Source: Ostrinia nubilalis
Lineage: Eukaryota; Arthropoda; Insecta; Lepidoptera; Crambidae
NCBI RefSeq assembly: GCF_963855985.1
Contig: NC_087104.1
Span: 12,958,001 to 13,022,000 of the forward strand
Direction of reading: 5' to 3'
Length of the DNA stretch: 64,000 nucleotides
Numbering within the stretch: position 1 is the first letter of the stretch; every line of letters starts with the position of its first letter. The notes beneath the pieces are model-generated. The model saw only the letters and a program-made list of their open reading frames with translations. It searched no databases and was not told the DNA's origin. The position numbers and the translations under genes were made by a program. Below are positions 1-12,000 of this stretch, piece by piece.

Positions 1-3000
1 TCTGGGATTGGTGCCATCGACAAGAGTCTTCGAACCAACGGCTGTGATAGTAATGCCTCCATACACCTTCAACCAGGCAATGGAGGGGTGTACCATGACG
101 GCATACCTAAACGCGCTCTGCAAACTTAACAAGGACAAATGCCCAACTCTCGTGATGGCTATCCCGTATTTTGACGCTGACAAATGCTGCAGTAAGCCCT
201 AGCTTTACATCAGTAATTTTAAATTCAAAGCTACTGCTTTAGTAAATTTTAATTAAGTCATTCAATACCAGAATCGGTGGACTCCAACCCGTGGTGCTAT
301 TTTTGCTTCCAAGACGTTGCGCCTGGAAAAAATATAATTTATCTGACCGTCCAAATCTTCCTGTATATGGTGAGATATTATTTATATTATGTCACATTAT
401 ACAAAATCTTTATAAAACATGGTTAGTACAGACCACTCTTACTGTAATGTTGTTTTAGACTGTTGTGATCTTAAGCCAAAGAGGCATGTTCTGTGTGATA
501 TGGGAGAAGACTGTGAACTACACGTACAAGCCAGCAGCCCCGCGATACAATGATAGGATGGTCAAAGCAGAGCAGGAGTATGTCAAGAAAACTATCAAGC
601 TTCGTAAGTCAACTTGAATCCGTAAACGACAATTATTTACTAAGGGTGGATTCGACCAAACAAGAGTAAATATTAATCTCAGAATAAATAGTCAGTTTTG
701 ACATATTTCCCATACTGAAACTGTCAATGTGCCAGTTGTACCAGGAGTTATTCTCGGATAAAAGTTTGGTTGAATCGGGCCTTAGCCATAAAATGTGCTT
801 AAATGTAACATATTTTCAATTCGCAGCGCCGCAATATATCCCAGACTTAATGCTGGTGTCAAAAGTGCACAAGAACTACAGAGGCTTGACCAGTAGCTTC
901 ACGGCCGTCAAGGGCGTTAGTTTCTCCGTTAAGAGAGGTATGAAGATTCTTCTTTACTCTATCAGCTTTCTGCCATAAAAACCTTGGACTATTGCTTTTT
1001 CGTGAAACGTGGCCTCTCACTATAGGCCTTATACAGAAGCTCAAAGTTGCACAGCGTGCTATGGAGAGGGCTATGCTTGGTGTTTCTTTGCGAGATCGAA
1101 TCAGAAATGAGGAGATCCGTAAACGAACCAAAGTCGCTGACATAGCCCGACGGATTAGCAAGCTGAAGTGGCAATGGGCAGGGCACATAGTACGCAGAAC
1201 TGACGGCCGATGGGGCAGAAAGGTTCTGGAATGGAGGCCGCGTACCGGAAAACGCAGCGTGGGACGTCCACCTACAAGGTGGACCGACGACATCGTAAAG
1301 GTAGCAGGGAAGCGCTGGACGCAGGCCGCTACCATTCGATCAACATGGAAAGCATTGGGGGAGGCCTATGTTCAGCAGTGGACGTCCTGTGGCTGAAATG
1401 ATGATGATGATGATGATGATTGCTTTTTACGGCTCTTCTATGCCAGTTGTTGCATAAGACATAAATTAATTATTGTATGTGTATGAATTATTGAATTAAA
1501 ATATGGATAAAAGTATGAATAAAACAACTTTCTTGAGCTGTCAAAGTAGAGAAGTAAAATTTATTTTGTTTTAGAAGAAAAAGTAAAAAAACATTAAAAA
1601 CTCTTTTGTTGGTTCTCAACATAGTCCGCGCGCGGAATGCGACACGCATTACAATTAAGGCCGGGTAACAGAGAAAATGGCGAAAATGAGGTTTTCATTT
1701 TTCATTTTTGAGGTACTAAACAGTAAAATAAAAGGCTAAGATTTTTTTTGGGCATAGTTGAGGATATTTTCTAGGGCTATTAACGGATGGAAACACGATT
1801 TGATGAAGTTGACTCGATAGAATAAATTCCCAAAGTTACCTCTATTCGTTTTCTAATAATGGTTTTATTTTTAAAATAAGCGATTTGAGATTCTGAATCT
1901 TTTACTAAACTAAAGTTCAGAAATAACTTGAGGGCTTTTAACGGATGAAATTTTTATATTGCGTCTTATTTAGTTACTATGTTAAAAAATGTGGAAAAAA
2001 TCGCCCATGACGGCTTGGACTATCTCAATCAGTCGCGCGGTGGCGCTTACGGAGGACGGACGCGTGCCAGTTTTTTGGCCGTGACAGTTCCCGATATGTC
2101 AATATTTTTGACAATGATGACTTTGATGAGTCACAGTATAATAATACCAGTGTTACTGGAGAAAGCTAAAATTTTTGATAATTAAGAATTCTGAATTTTG
2201 TCTACCTATTGAAATTTAAATCGTTGGCATCCTTTTAAACTAAGACTCTACTCATGATACATTCCTCAAATATGAGACAAAACCAATGAGTTAAAATTAC
2301 ATTTTAATAGTACCTACATACAATCGTCTTCACTCTTTAGAAGAGCACACTGACACAAATAAATAATAAAAAATTAGGTCAGTGGGTCAAATATAGGGGC
2401 AGCTGCACGTCACTGAAAGACGATTCTGTTTACTCGGCATCTGGGCTGGAGAACATGAATCCTTGCTTACAGATGCAGATGTAAATAGAGTTGTAATTGG
2501 ACAAATTTTACATGAAATGTTTAACAGAACTCAGTTAAAAGACACATACATGGAATACCAATAAGGTTGCGGAGGGAAAGCTACCTATTATAAACTAGCG
2601 GCCGCCCGCGACTTCGTTCGCGTGGACCTCGTTTTACCCCCGTTAGATATGATGTTTTACCTCATTTTACCCATGTTGATAGATGGCGTTTCACGGTTTC
2701 CCCCGAATGAATATTTACGAACGTCATACCGTAGTTTGTCCAGTGCTGTAGATTTTAACCAATGACGATAGATGGCGCTTTTAGACACGTCTTATTTATT
2801 TATTGAAATTTATTTGCCACATATCGTCATAATGTTAATCTGGGTTATAAACAATAATACTGTAAAGTTTCAACAAAATCCGTTTAGTAGTTTTTGCGTG
2901 AAAGAGTAACAAACATCCAGACATCATGACATCCAGACATCCAAACTTTCGCCTTTATAATATTAGTAGGATATTTCACAATCCAAACTAATATTTACTA

Positions 3001-6000
3001 TTTAGCATTTACTTACAGTAAATATTAGTTTGGATCGTGAAATATTTAAAATAAAAAAAAGAATAAAACAAAATAGGGTTTCAAATTACCTATCTATAAT
3101 CTAATATTATAAAGAGGTAAAGTTTGTGTGTTTGTATATTTGTTAAATTGTAAGGGGTAATCTCGGGATCTACTGAACTGATTTTAAAAAATCTTTCACC
3201 AATAGAAAGCCACATTATATCTGAGTGTAATAAGTTATATAAAAACCAAAAAATTCCACGCGGGCGAAGCGGCGGGCGGAAAGCTAGTTTATTTATAATT
3301 ATGTAAGAGCATAATTATTAAAGTCGAAGTCAAACATTATTTATTTGTGTGGACCTATATTAACGAGAGATTGCAAGAGATTACAAGGCGTCAAATATTT
3401 CAAGAAAAAAATTAAAAACTATTATAAAGCTAAATTTTGCTCTCATGGAGCCTTTACCTACTCTGACAAATTAAGACTTAGAGAAGAAACTAATAATAAA
3501 ACTATTTAACTGTCCTGCAATGAAAAGCTTGATCGGGTACAACACCTCAAGTTATTTCAGAACTTGATTTCATTAAAAGACTCCGAATATCAAATCGCTT
3601 AGGTATCAAAGTCAAACGATTCTGAAATGTCAAGTGGACTAATGAATAACCCATTAAGATAGTAGCGCCCTCCTGTCAATGACATACCTGGAACGATAGA
3701 GTTTTGAACAACTAATAAAAATGCTTTGTCCTAAATGACTGACGGATATCGTAGAGACCTGAAAGTTGGAAGGTGTGTTCTTTTTATGACGTAGGCATCT
3801 CATAAGAAAAGATTTTCCGAAATGGGGTCATGAAATGAAGGGGGTGAAAAAAGGGGGCAAAGTTTGTATGGGACAAAGTGATTCCTTGGTTCAATCTACT
3901 TGAAATTTAGTTTAACAATACCTTAATATAATTCATGAAAGACGTGTGGAACGGGTAAGTAATTTTGGCAGTCATTTTCTTCGAAGTTGATATCAATACT
4001 ACTTAGTGCCTTTGATTTAATAACTTTTTATTTTTACAAGTGTTTGAAAACTCCATTTCAGATTGTGTTCAATGTCAAGTGAAATCTCAAATTGAAATGT
4101 CTCAATCTCAATGAGGAGACTCTGTATTTATTCCTAGAATTCCCCAAACACCGTCAAATTACCCTTTCGAATTCAAGACAGTGCAGTTTCCCATCAGTCT
4201 GCTTCGTAATGACTATAAACAAAGCTCAAAGTCAAACTCTAGGGACCTCTGCTTAAACTCCCATGAGTGCACAGAGGTACGCAGGTAACCGCGTGTGATG
4301 CTTATAGCAATTTTCGATAGGTACAGAACCCCGTACATACGTCATACATATTATAGAAAGAAAACACCCAGACCAATACAAACAAACATGTTTCTGCAAT
4401 TTTAGTATGATGTTTTTATTTATTAATAAACAAAGAGACTGAACAAAATTGATGCGTACCTATACTGATTAATGTTATTAACCACATGCAAAGCTTCGTG
4501 AATTGCAACAACTATAATTAAATTTATTATCCAAGCTCTAAATAATCGCTACTAAGAGTAACTTATCATAAAAAAAAATTCCAATCGCTCAAGCTCCCAA
4601 GGGCCTACCGATAGGTCGGGTGACGTAATCTTGAAATTCTTTAAGCCGGCGCAGAACTTCCAGAAGGTCGGGCGACGCCACGGCCACTTTGAACAGTGTT
4701 TACTTCTGCAGTTATATTTTATATTTATTCGATTCTAGAATATATTCCCAAAAAGTCTGAAAGGTGTTTTAATTTGTATCACTTGGATATGATTTCTATT
4801 AGAAAGTGTTGTGAGTGTGACGCTTGAAAGGAAGGAAGTCAACCTAACCTAACCAACTGCGTATTTCTATACTGTGTAGCTGGAAATTGTGGCGGGAGCT
4901 CTTTGACGCGCTGTTTTCGGCGAAGAATTGCGCGCGCAGATTTTGACAGCGCGAAATACCTACTTTAGAAGAAATACCAAGCCTTAAACTAACATTATAT
5001 TGATGATAATACCTTCTTGCAACAAATTGTTTAAATGAAATAAGAAAGGTAACATTACAATAAAAATCAAGATATTCATGAAACCTAGATCATAACAATC
5101 TTTGAAAATGTATCGGTCTATGTAACATTACATTTTCGAAAACAAAACTTGGTTCAAGTTTCCTCACTTGCATAAAAGAATTATAATGTAAAAGCAATGA
5201 AGAAATCCAACTTAGACATTTATGGATGTATCAGAAGCACTAAGACCCCCATCCAGTTTGACCCAATGTATGTAAAGCCCTTGTATTATATGTATGAAGA
5301 CCTGGTATGATGACCAAGGCCTGATTACAAAAATAAGTTTGACTCCCTGAGTCTACAGTCTTGAAGACATGAGGCATTTTTGACATACTTTGCCTGCGTG
5401 TATATTTAGTGGAAAACAAAATTTTTGAATTACTATTTGTATAGGTATGTACAGTTTCAGATTGACATGAATGATTATTTACAGAGTTAGATGCATGCAA
5501 TGAATTAATATGTACAGGTTTTGATTGTTGAAATGAATTACAATGTATTAAAGAATTATGCGAATTCTCTTTGCATACGGAACATGTAAAATTGTATCTA
5601 CATTTTTGTACATGCTTATTTAAACATATTTTACATAAATTGCAATTATTTACATATGAAAGCCTTTCTGAATTAGTCATCAATAAAAAAGTAGGGCATT
5701 TGTACAATTTGTGATAACAATTTTTACATAATAAACAAGGAATCGTTGTAGATTTTACATTATTACACTTTGGGTTCGATTGTATATTACAAGTGGAAAT
5801 ATGAAAAGACCTCGAAGCCCTTTCTGTACGGCTCGTGTCACAAGCCGAGCTAGCCTCCAGCGAGATAGCACGTCTCTCTAGGAAACTTACCAGCGACTCC
5901 ATACTGGGCATGCTACGATAGTCCTGCTCTGCACTAAACAATCTTACAGTCAGTGAATCTAATTTCTTCATCATGATGCACACCAATATGGAGTCCCAGC

Positions 6001-8981
6001 TATCAACGGGTTCATCATAGCTACGTAGCGCGTTCATTTGCTGCGAAATCTGTGACACTAACGGCCGAATACTGAAACACTACTCAAATCTGTCACTCAG
6101 CTGACGGGCTCCTAAATTTAAGTATCCTTCAATTTTAAATGGTATTCTCAAACGCTACTCAACGGATTTGAAGCCGTGATCAGCTAAGCAGCTCTCAAAT
6201 GTTTACATAATGGCAACATTTACCAAAAAAAGTATTTTTTCATTTACACAAATGATAACTTTACGTCTTTTATCCATTACACGCAACATCGTTTGGTTAT
6301 GTATTGTCTTTTATGGAAATATAATCAATCAACTTAACATAGAACAGTTTATTTTTAGTTTCTATTATATATAAATCTCGTTTTATCATATAAAAATAAT
6401 AATGCTTGCATTTTTATTTAATTAAAAAAATAATTTTAAATATGATACTTTTTATTGTTGAAATCTATTAAGTGGCGATCGTGGACCGAAACGTAACCAC
6501 AATTGACATTTATCATTGTTGACTGACAGAGCATCAAATTGACAAATCAACAACTCTTGGAAATGCTGCTATGCGATGTCCCCTTAATCCTCAGAAATAG
6601 GCATGTTTATGTAAAGCGATTTCATAGCAGCTATTTTGGTTGTTACTTCGTGCACTATACGATGCACAGTTGGCTGTTAGATGTGGAAGATATCACCTAG
6701 TACACGTTCATAACTTCCCGTTGCGTAGAACAGTAGGGTTATAATAAGTATTTGGTCCACTGGTTGTATGGCATTTGGTGAGGGGTTTCAAAGAGCTTCC
6801 AAATTATGAATCCAGAAACAACACCGTTTCTTTAGAGACGCGGAACCTCGCTCGGAATTGCATGTCATTATAATAATATTTTTCAATAGCGTTCAGCCTT
6901 ATTGCGTTCCTGCGATTAGATCTAGGTATTTCCTCGAGGCTCGAAAGAAATGATAACGATGACACACATTATTTACCACTATTTAGGGGTATTTCTCCGG
7001 ATCTGGATTATTTAGTTGATTACCCCGACCTTTTTTATTTTTGAATTTAGAGTAAGTTTAGGTAAAACATTTCAAAATAGACATTGTTACGTGCATATTT
7101 TTTATATTGGCCCATCTGTAGCAAGCAGGAATAAAAAGTTATGTGACATCAAAATTTTCATGGTCGGGGTAATCAAAGTTGGGAGTCAGAGTAATCAAAA
7201 ATAAAACAAAATATTTTATTTTCTAAGGTTTTTTTATGTTATGGTGAAATAAATGTTATTAAAACTAGCCATTTGTTATTCTGATGTATAAACGACAATA
7301 TTGTAAAGTTTCAACAATATCTGTTAAGTAGTTGTTGCGTAAAAGAGTAAAAAACTTTCGCTTATACATATAATATTAGTGACTCAATGTCCTATGTCTC
7401 CTATATGGGACAGAAGGCGTCCACAACTCAACAGTCCTCCATCGCATTCGGTTTTGAGCTTCGCGTTTGATCTCGCTCCAAGTCTTGCCGATCTTCTTCG
7501 CCTCGTCTGCTACAGTGCGCCGCTATGTTTTTTTGGCGCGACCATGTTTGCATTTTCCCTGGGGGTTCCAATCTAGAGCCTGCTTGGGGATATTATCGGG
7601 GTCCCTTCGGAGAGTGTGGCCGATCCAGTTCCACTTGCAGCGTTTGATCTGCTGGCCGATCGGTATTTCGTAGCAGCGTTCCAAGAGTTTGTCGTTTGGA
7701 GATTTTGGAGAATTCGAAATTTTGGAGAACTGATTTGACGTTGGACCCGAATATTTTGATCTTGCGTGGGTCAATTTCCGTAATTGCCATACGGCTCGAA
7801 GTTGTGCGAAGGTAGCTCTGGCCTTGGCAATGCGCGAAATGATGTCCTTTTCGGTACCTCCAGACTCTGACACGATGCTCCCGAGGTAAGTGAAATTGTG
7901 GACTCGTTCCACAGCCTCTGCACCAACGGTGTGCAATTCCTCACACCAGATCGCATCTCTTGGGTCTTCCGATACTGACACCCTTGCTTTACCCTTTTTT
8001 CGGCACAATAATTAGAAGCCCCTTATGCCAGTCATCTGGGAGTTCCTCTTCCATCCAGATATTTTCGGCGACAGGTGTCAGGACGTCGACGGCGGAGTTT
8101 ACATCGGCTTTCAGCATTTCTGCGGTGATAAAGTCGAGTCCAGGGGTCTTGCCAATTTTGAGAGACAGGATAGCCTTGGTCACTTCGTCGCCCGCACTTT
8201 AAGCGCCATCCAGCCCGTGCTAGATGAGTGGGTGCTACGCCAGCACGGTCGTCTAACGTACCGGACGACTCAAATATTCACGGGCCACGGCTGTTTCGGG
8301 GACTATCTTTACCGGATAGGTCGGGAGCTCGATGCCAGGTGTTGGCACTGCGATGCTGCGACGGACTCCGCACAGCACACCTTGGAGGTGTGCCCAGCGT
8401 GGGATGCTGAGCGGGAGTCCCTCGTAGCCGCAGTGGGAGACGACCTCTCTCTGCAGGCCGTAGTGGCCCGCATGGTGGGGAGTAAGGAGATATGGCACGC
8501 GATGCTCTCCTTCTGCGAGGCAGTTATCTCGCAGAAGGAAGCGGCGGAGAGGGAGCGAGAGGCTTCGGCTGATGCCCCTATGATCCGCCGCCGTCGTCCA
8601 GGGCGACGCAGGAGGGTTTACAACCTACACGCTCCTCCTTAGGAGTCTCGACCGCTGGGTATGGGGATGCCCGGCGGGCGCCTTACGAGACCCGTGGCGC
8701 CGGCGCACCAGTGTCCAGTGCGCCGTTAGCGGACGACCCGAGAGGAATCACTATTCCCCTCGAAGCTGGAGGGGCTCGCTCAAGAGCGAGCTGTAGCCTG
8801 AGACGGAGCCGCGGACGAATGTCCAATAGGACAATAACTCGCGGCTTCGTATCAATGGCCCCGGAGGACACCGTCGGGTTTTTAGTGGGTAGGCCCCGCC
8901 CTCCCGGCGGGGAGAGTCCCACATAACCCACTGACTGACTGTCCCCATCAGCCAGTGGGCATGCGCAAAGCATTTCCCGAC

Positions 8982-9017
<36 letters not shown>

Positions 9018-12000
9018 TCACTTCGTCGCGGGTTGGTGGGTTAACGTTGACGTCGAGCAGCCTAGGTGGAGTAGAGTGTCTCAGGTCCCACAGAGGCTCA
9101 GGCGTGGTGGTGGCGACTGTTACACCGGTAAGGCGGAAGATAGGATAAGATATTATTATTATTAATAATATGTATTAACAGGATTTCATATTAGTAAATG
9201 GTTATTTTTGCTTAATAAACGTTATTTAGTTAATCAATTATTAGTAAAATTACAGTTCTATTGATTACCCGGTGACAAAAGTCGGGGTAATCAAGGTCGG
9301 GGTAGTCAAAAAATTAAGGTTTATCCTGAGCCCTGCCCAATCTGTAAGTTGAATCCCAAATGTTTTAATACACAAAAAATGCGGTTACATGGACCATTAT
9401 TCCTGTACATTCTCAAAAACTTTCCATGTAAAGAAACCTAAAAAAACAGGATAGAGTAATCAACCGTGCACTGAACCAAGGTCTGGGTAATCATATTCTT
9501 ATCTCGATAACTCCGAAATCTTGCGACGAGTCGCATTACCGGACACCTCGGCACGGAGGCCACCACTAAAGGTTCACGGGGGAGGATAGAGCTCGTTTCT
9601 AAATTGCGTAGCTAGGGACGTAGGCGCACATTAGCGACGTGTCGGGGTAATCACGGTTAACGCCCGGACACAACTTCAAATAGTTATTTTACAAAACCTT
9701 TTAGTGATATAGTTATATCGTATTTAATTTATCAATGTTTATTTAATCAGTAATCGATTACATAAGCATTGAAAGCGGTAACAATAACGGATTAATTTAT
9801 ACGAGCAAATTTGTTCTGAAATCGGGAGCGCGGACACGCCGTGGTAATCAATTTTTGACGACTTACGATTTTTTTTTAATTACTTAATTAACTATTATTA
9901 ACTATCTCTGTGGTTTAACAACAAGAACCAAAGTTATACTATTAGATAAAAATATTTGTTACTAAAATATTATGATATTCGGGTACTTTTTGGCCCCGGA
10001 CACGTGATTTTCTTGGCCGGTGGAATGACCCTTAGGTCGTTTTAGGTATAACAATAGGATTTAAGATACCGCGCAAGCACTCTCAAATTTAACAGCTGCT
10101 TAAGACGATTTGACAGTTGTTTGAGTAATGCTTAGCGTTGAATGGCGTTTCAGTATGCGAAAATTCATTTAAGTGGCGTTTGAGTGCAACTTAATTTGAG
10201 AGGTGCTTAAAAATTGAGAACTGCTCAGATATTGTTTTGAGTATGCGAAATGTAAGTTTAGGAGCTGCTTAACTATTTGAGAAGCCGTCAAATATTTAAA
10301 TGGCGTTTCAGTATTCGGCCGTAAGGAACGAATGGCCTGGGCAGTGCCAAGCGTAATACTAGGCAGATCTAAAAGAGCACTAACGGCCGAATACTGAAAC
10401 ACTACTCAAATCTGTCACTCAGCTGACGGGCTCCTAAATTTAAGTATCCTTCAATTTTAAATGGTATTCTCAAACGCTACTCAACGGATTTGAAGCCGTG
10501 ATCAGCTAAGCAGCTCTCAAATGTTTACATAATGGCAACATTTACCAAAAAAAGTATGTTTTCATTTACACAAATGATAACTTTACGTCTTTTATCCATT
10601 ACACGCAGCATCGTTTGGTTATGTATTGTCTTTTATGTAAATATACTCAATCAACTTAACATAGAACAATTTATTTTTAGTTTCTATTATATATAAATCT
10701 CGTTTTATCATATAAAAAAATTAATGCTTATATTTTTATTTAATTAAAAAAATAATTTTAAATGTGATACTTTTTATTGTTGAAATCTGTTAAGTGGCGA
10801 TCGTGGACCGAAACGTAACCACAATTGACATTTATCATTGTTGACTGACAGAGCATCAAATTGACAAATCAACAACTCTTGGAAATGCTGCTATGCGATG
10901 TCCCCATAATCCTCAGAAATAGGCATGTTTATGTAAAGCGATTTCATAGCAGCTATTTTGGTTGTTACTTCGTGCACTATACGATGCACAGTTGGCTGTT
11001 AGATGTGGAAGAACGTGCGTAGAACAGTAGGGTTCCTAATAAGTATTTGGTCCACTGGTTGTATGGCATTTGGTGAGGGGTTTCAAAGAGCTTCCAAATT
11101 ATGAATCCAGAAACAACACCGTTTCTTTAGAGACGCGGAACCTCGCTCGGAATTGCATGTCATTATAATAATATTTTTCAATAGCGTTCAGCCTTATTGC
11201 GTTCCTGCGATTAGATCTAGGTATTTCCTCGAGGCTCGAAAGAAATGATAACGATGACACACATTATTTACCACTATTTAGGTCAATTTAGGTATAAGAA
11301 TAGGATTTAAGATACCGCGCAAGCACTCTCAAATTTAACAGCTGCTTAAGACGATTTGACAGTTGTTTGAGTAATGCTTAGCGTTGAATGGCGTTTCAGT
11401 ATGCGAAAATTCATTTAAGTGGCGTTTGAGTGCAACTTAATTTGAGAGGTGCTTAAAAATTGAGAACTGCTCAGATATTGTTTTGAGTATGCGAAATGTA
11501 AGTTTAGGAGCTGCTTAACTATTTGAGAAGCCGTCAAATATTTAAATGGCGTTTCAGTATTCGGCCGTAATATGCGTTTTAATCATTAGTCCCTTAGTGT
11601 CGTATCTCCTATTTAACAAAGCAATAGCATCATCATACGACTGGTTTATGAGAGGCAGATTATTTACAAGATTCAAAGCCTCGCCCTTTAAATAGCCCTT
11701 TAAATAATATAATTTTTGTACATTGGATAACTTACAGTTTTTGCCTATTAATGCCATAAAAATCTCGATGAATGGCTTGTATGCACAGACGTTGTTACCG
11801 TCAAACGATTGGATTTCTATTGGAGGCAGCCTCGTGGTCTCGAACAGCGGCGTCGAAACGTCCACGGCACTCGCAAACCCCAGCGGCGAAGCACTGCTGC
11901 GGCGGTCCAGAAGAGCGTCGATCCGGGAGAGGACATCGTAATAGCGGTCTTCGAACTCCTCGTCACCGTCCAACACCTCCTGGCCTTGCAGAATGGCCTC

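Larger units (their letters stand above)
6988..10031. mobile_element. About 3-kb element with repeated GGGGTAATCA motifs, inserted in copy A
   Basis: It interrupts copy A between direct repeats TTAGG (6983-6987, 10032-10036), judged by alignment with uninterrupted copy B. Ends GGTATTTCTCCGG and CCGGTGGAATGACC are weakly inverted. The motif TCGGGGTAATCA or its complement recurs near both ends (about 7018, 7164, 9260, 9290, 9485, 9645), like subterminal transposase-binding repeats. It carries a Helitron-like piece and two LINE fragments inside. Confidence 0.6.
6062..10321 (+). mobile_element. TIR element copy A (Harbinger-like MITE), split by a later insertion
   Basis: TIR CGGCCGAATACTGAAAC at both ends with TSD TAA (6059-6061, 10322-10324). 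Body is 6062-6987 plus 10032-10321; the rest is a later insertion. Copies B (10384-11567) and C (19061-20275) are near identical in sequence. The 3-bp TAA target suits PIF/Harbinger. No transposase frame is seen. Confidence 0.85.

Noticed and set aside
1979..2185. 68-codon frame in ABCA-A intron 4
   Set aside because: No domain, splice context or repeat membership that I can support.
5240..6058. Host zinc-knuckle gene
   Set aside because: The frame joins the gag pieces at 10325 and 11571 and has BEL/Pao gag motifs, so it is a retrotransposon remnant.
8711..9021. Frames over the R1-type 3' UTR and poly(A)
   Set aside because: Non-coding 3' UTR; the true C-terminal ORF stops at 8642.
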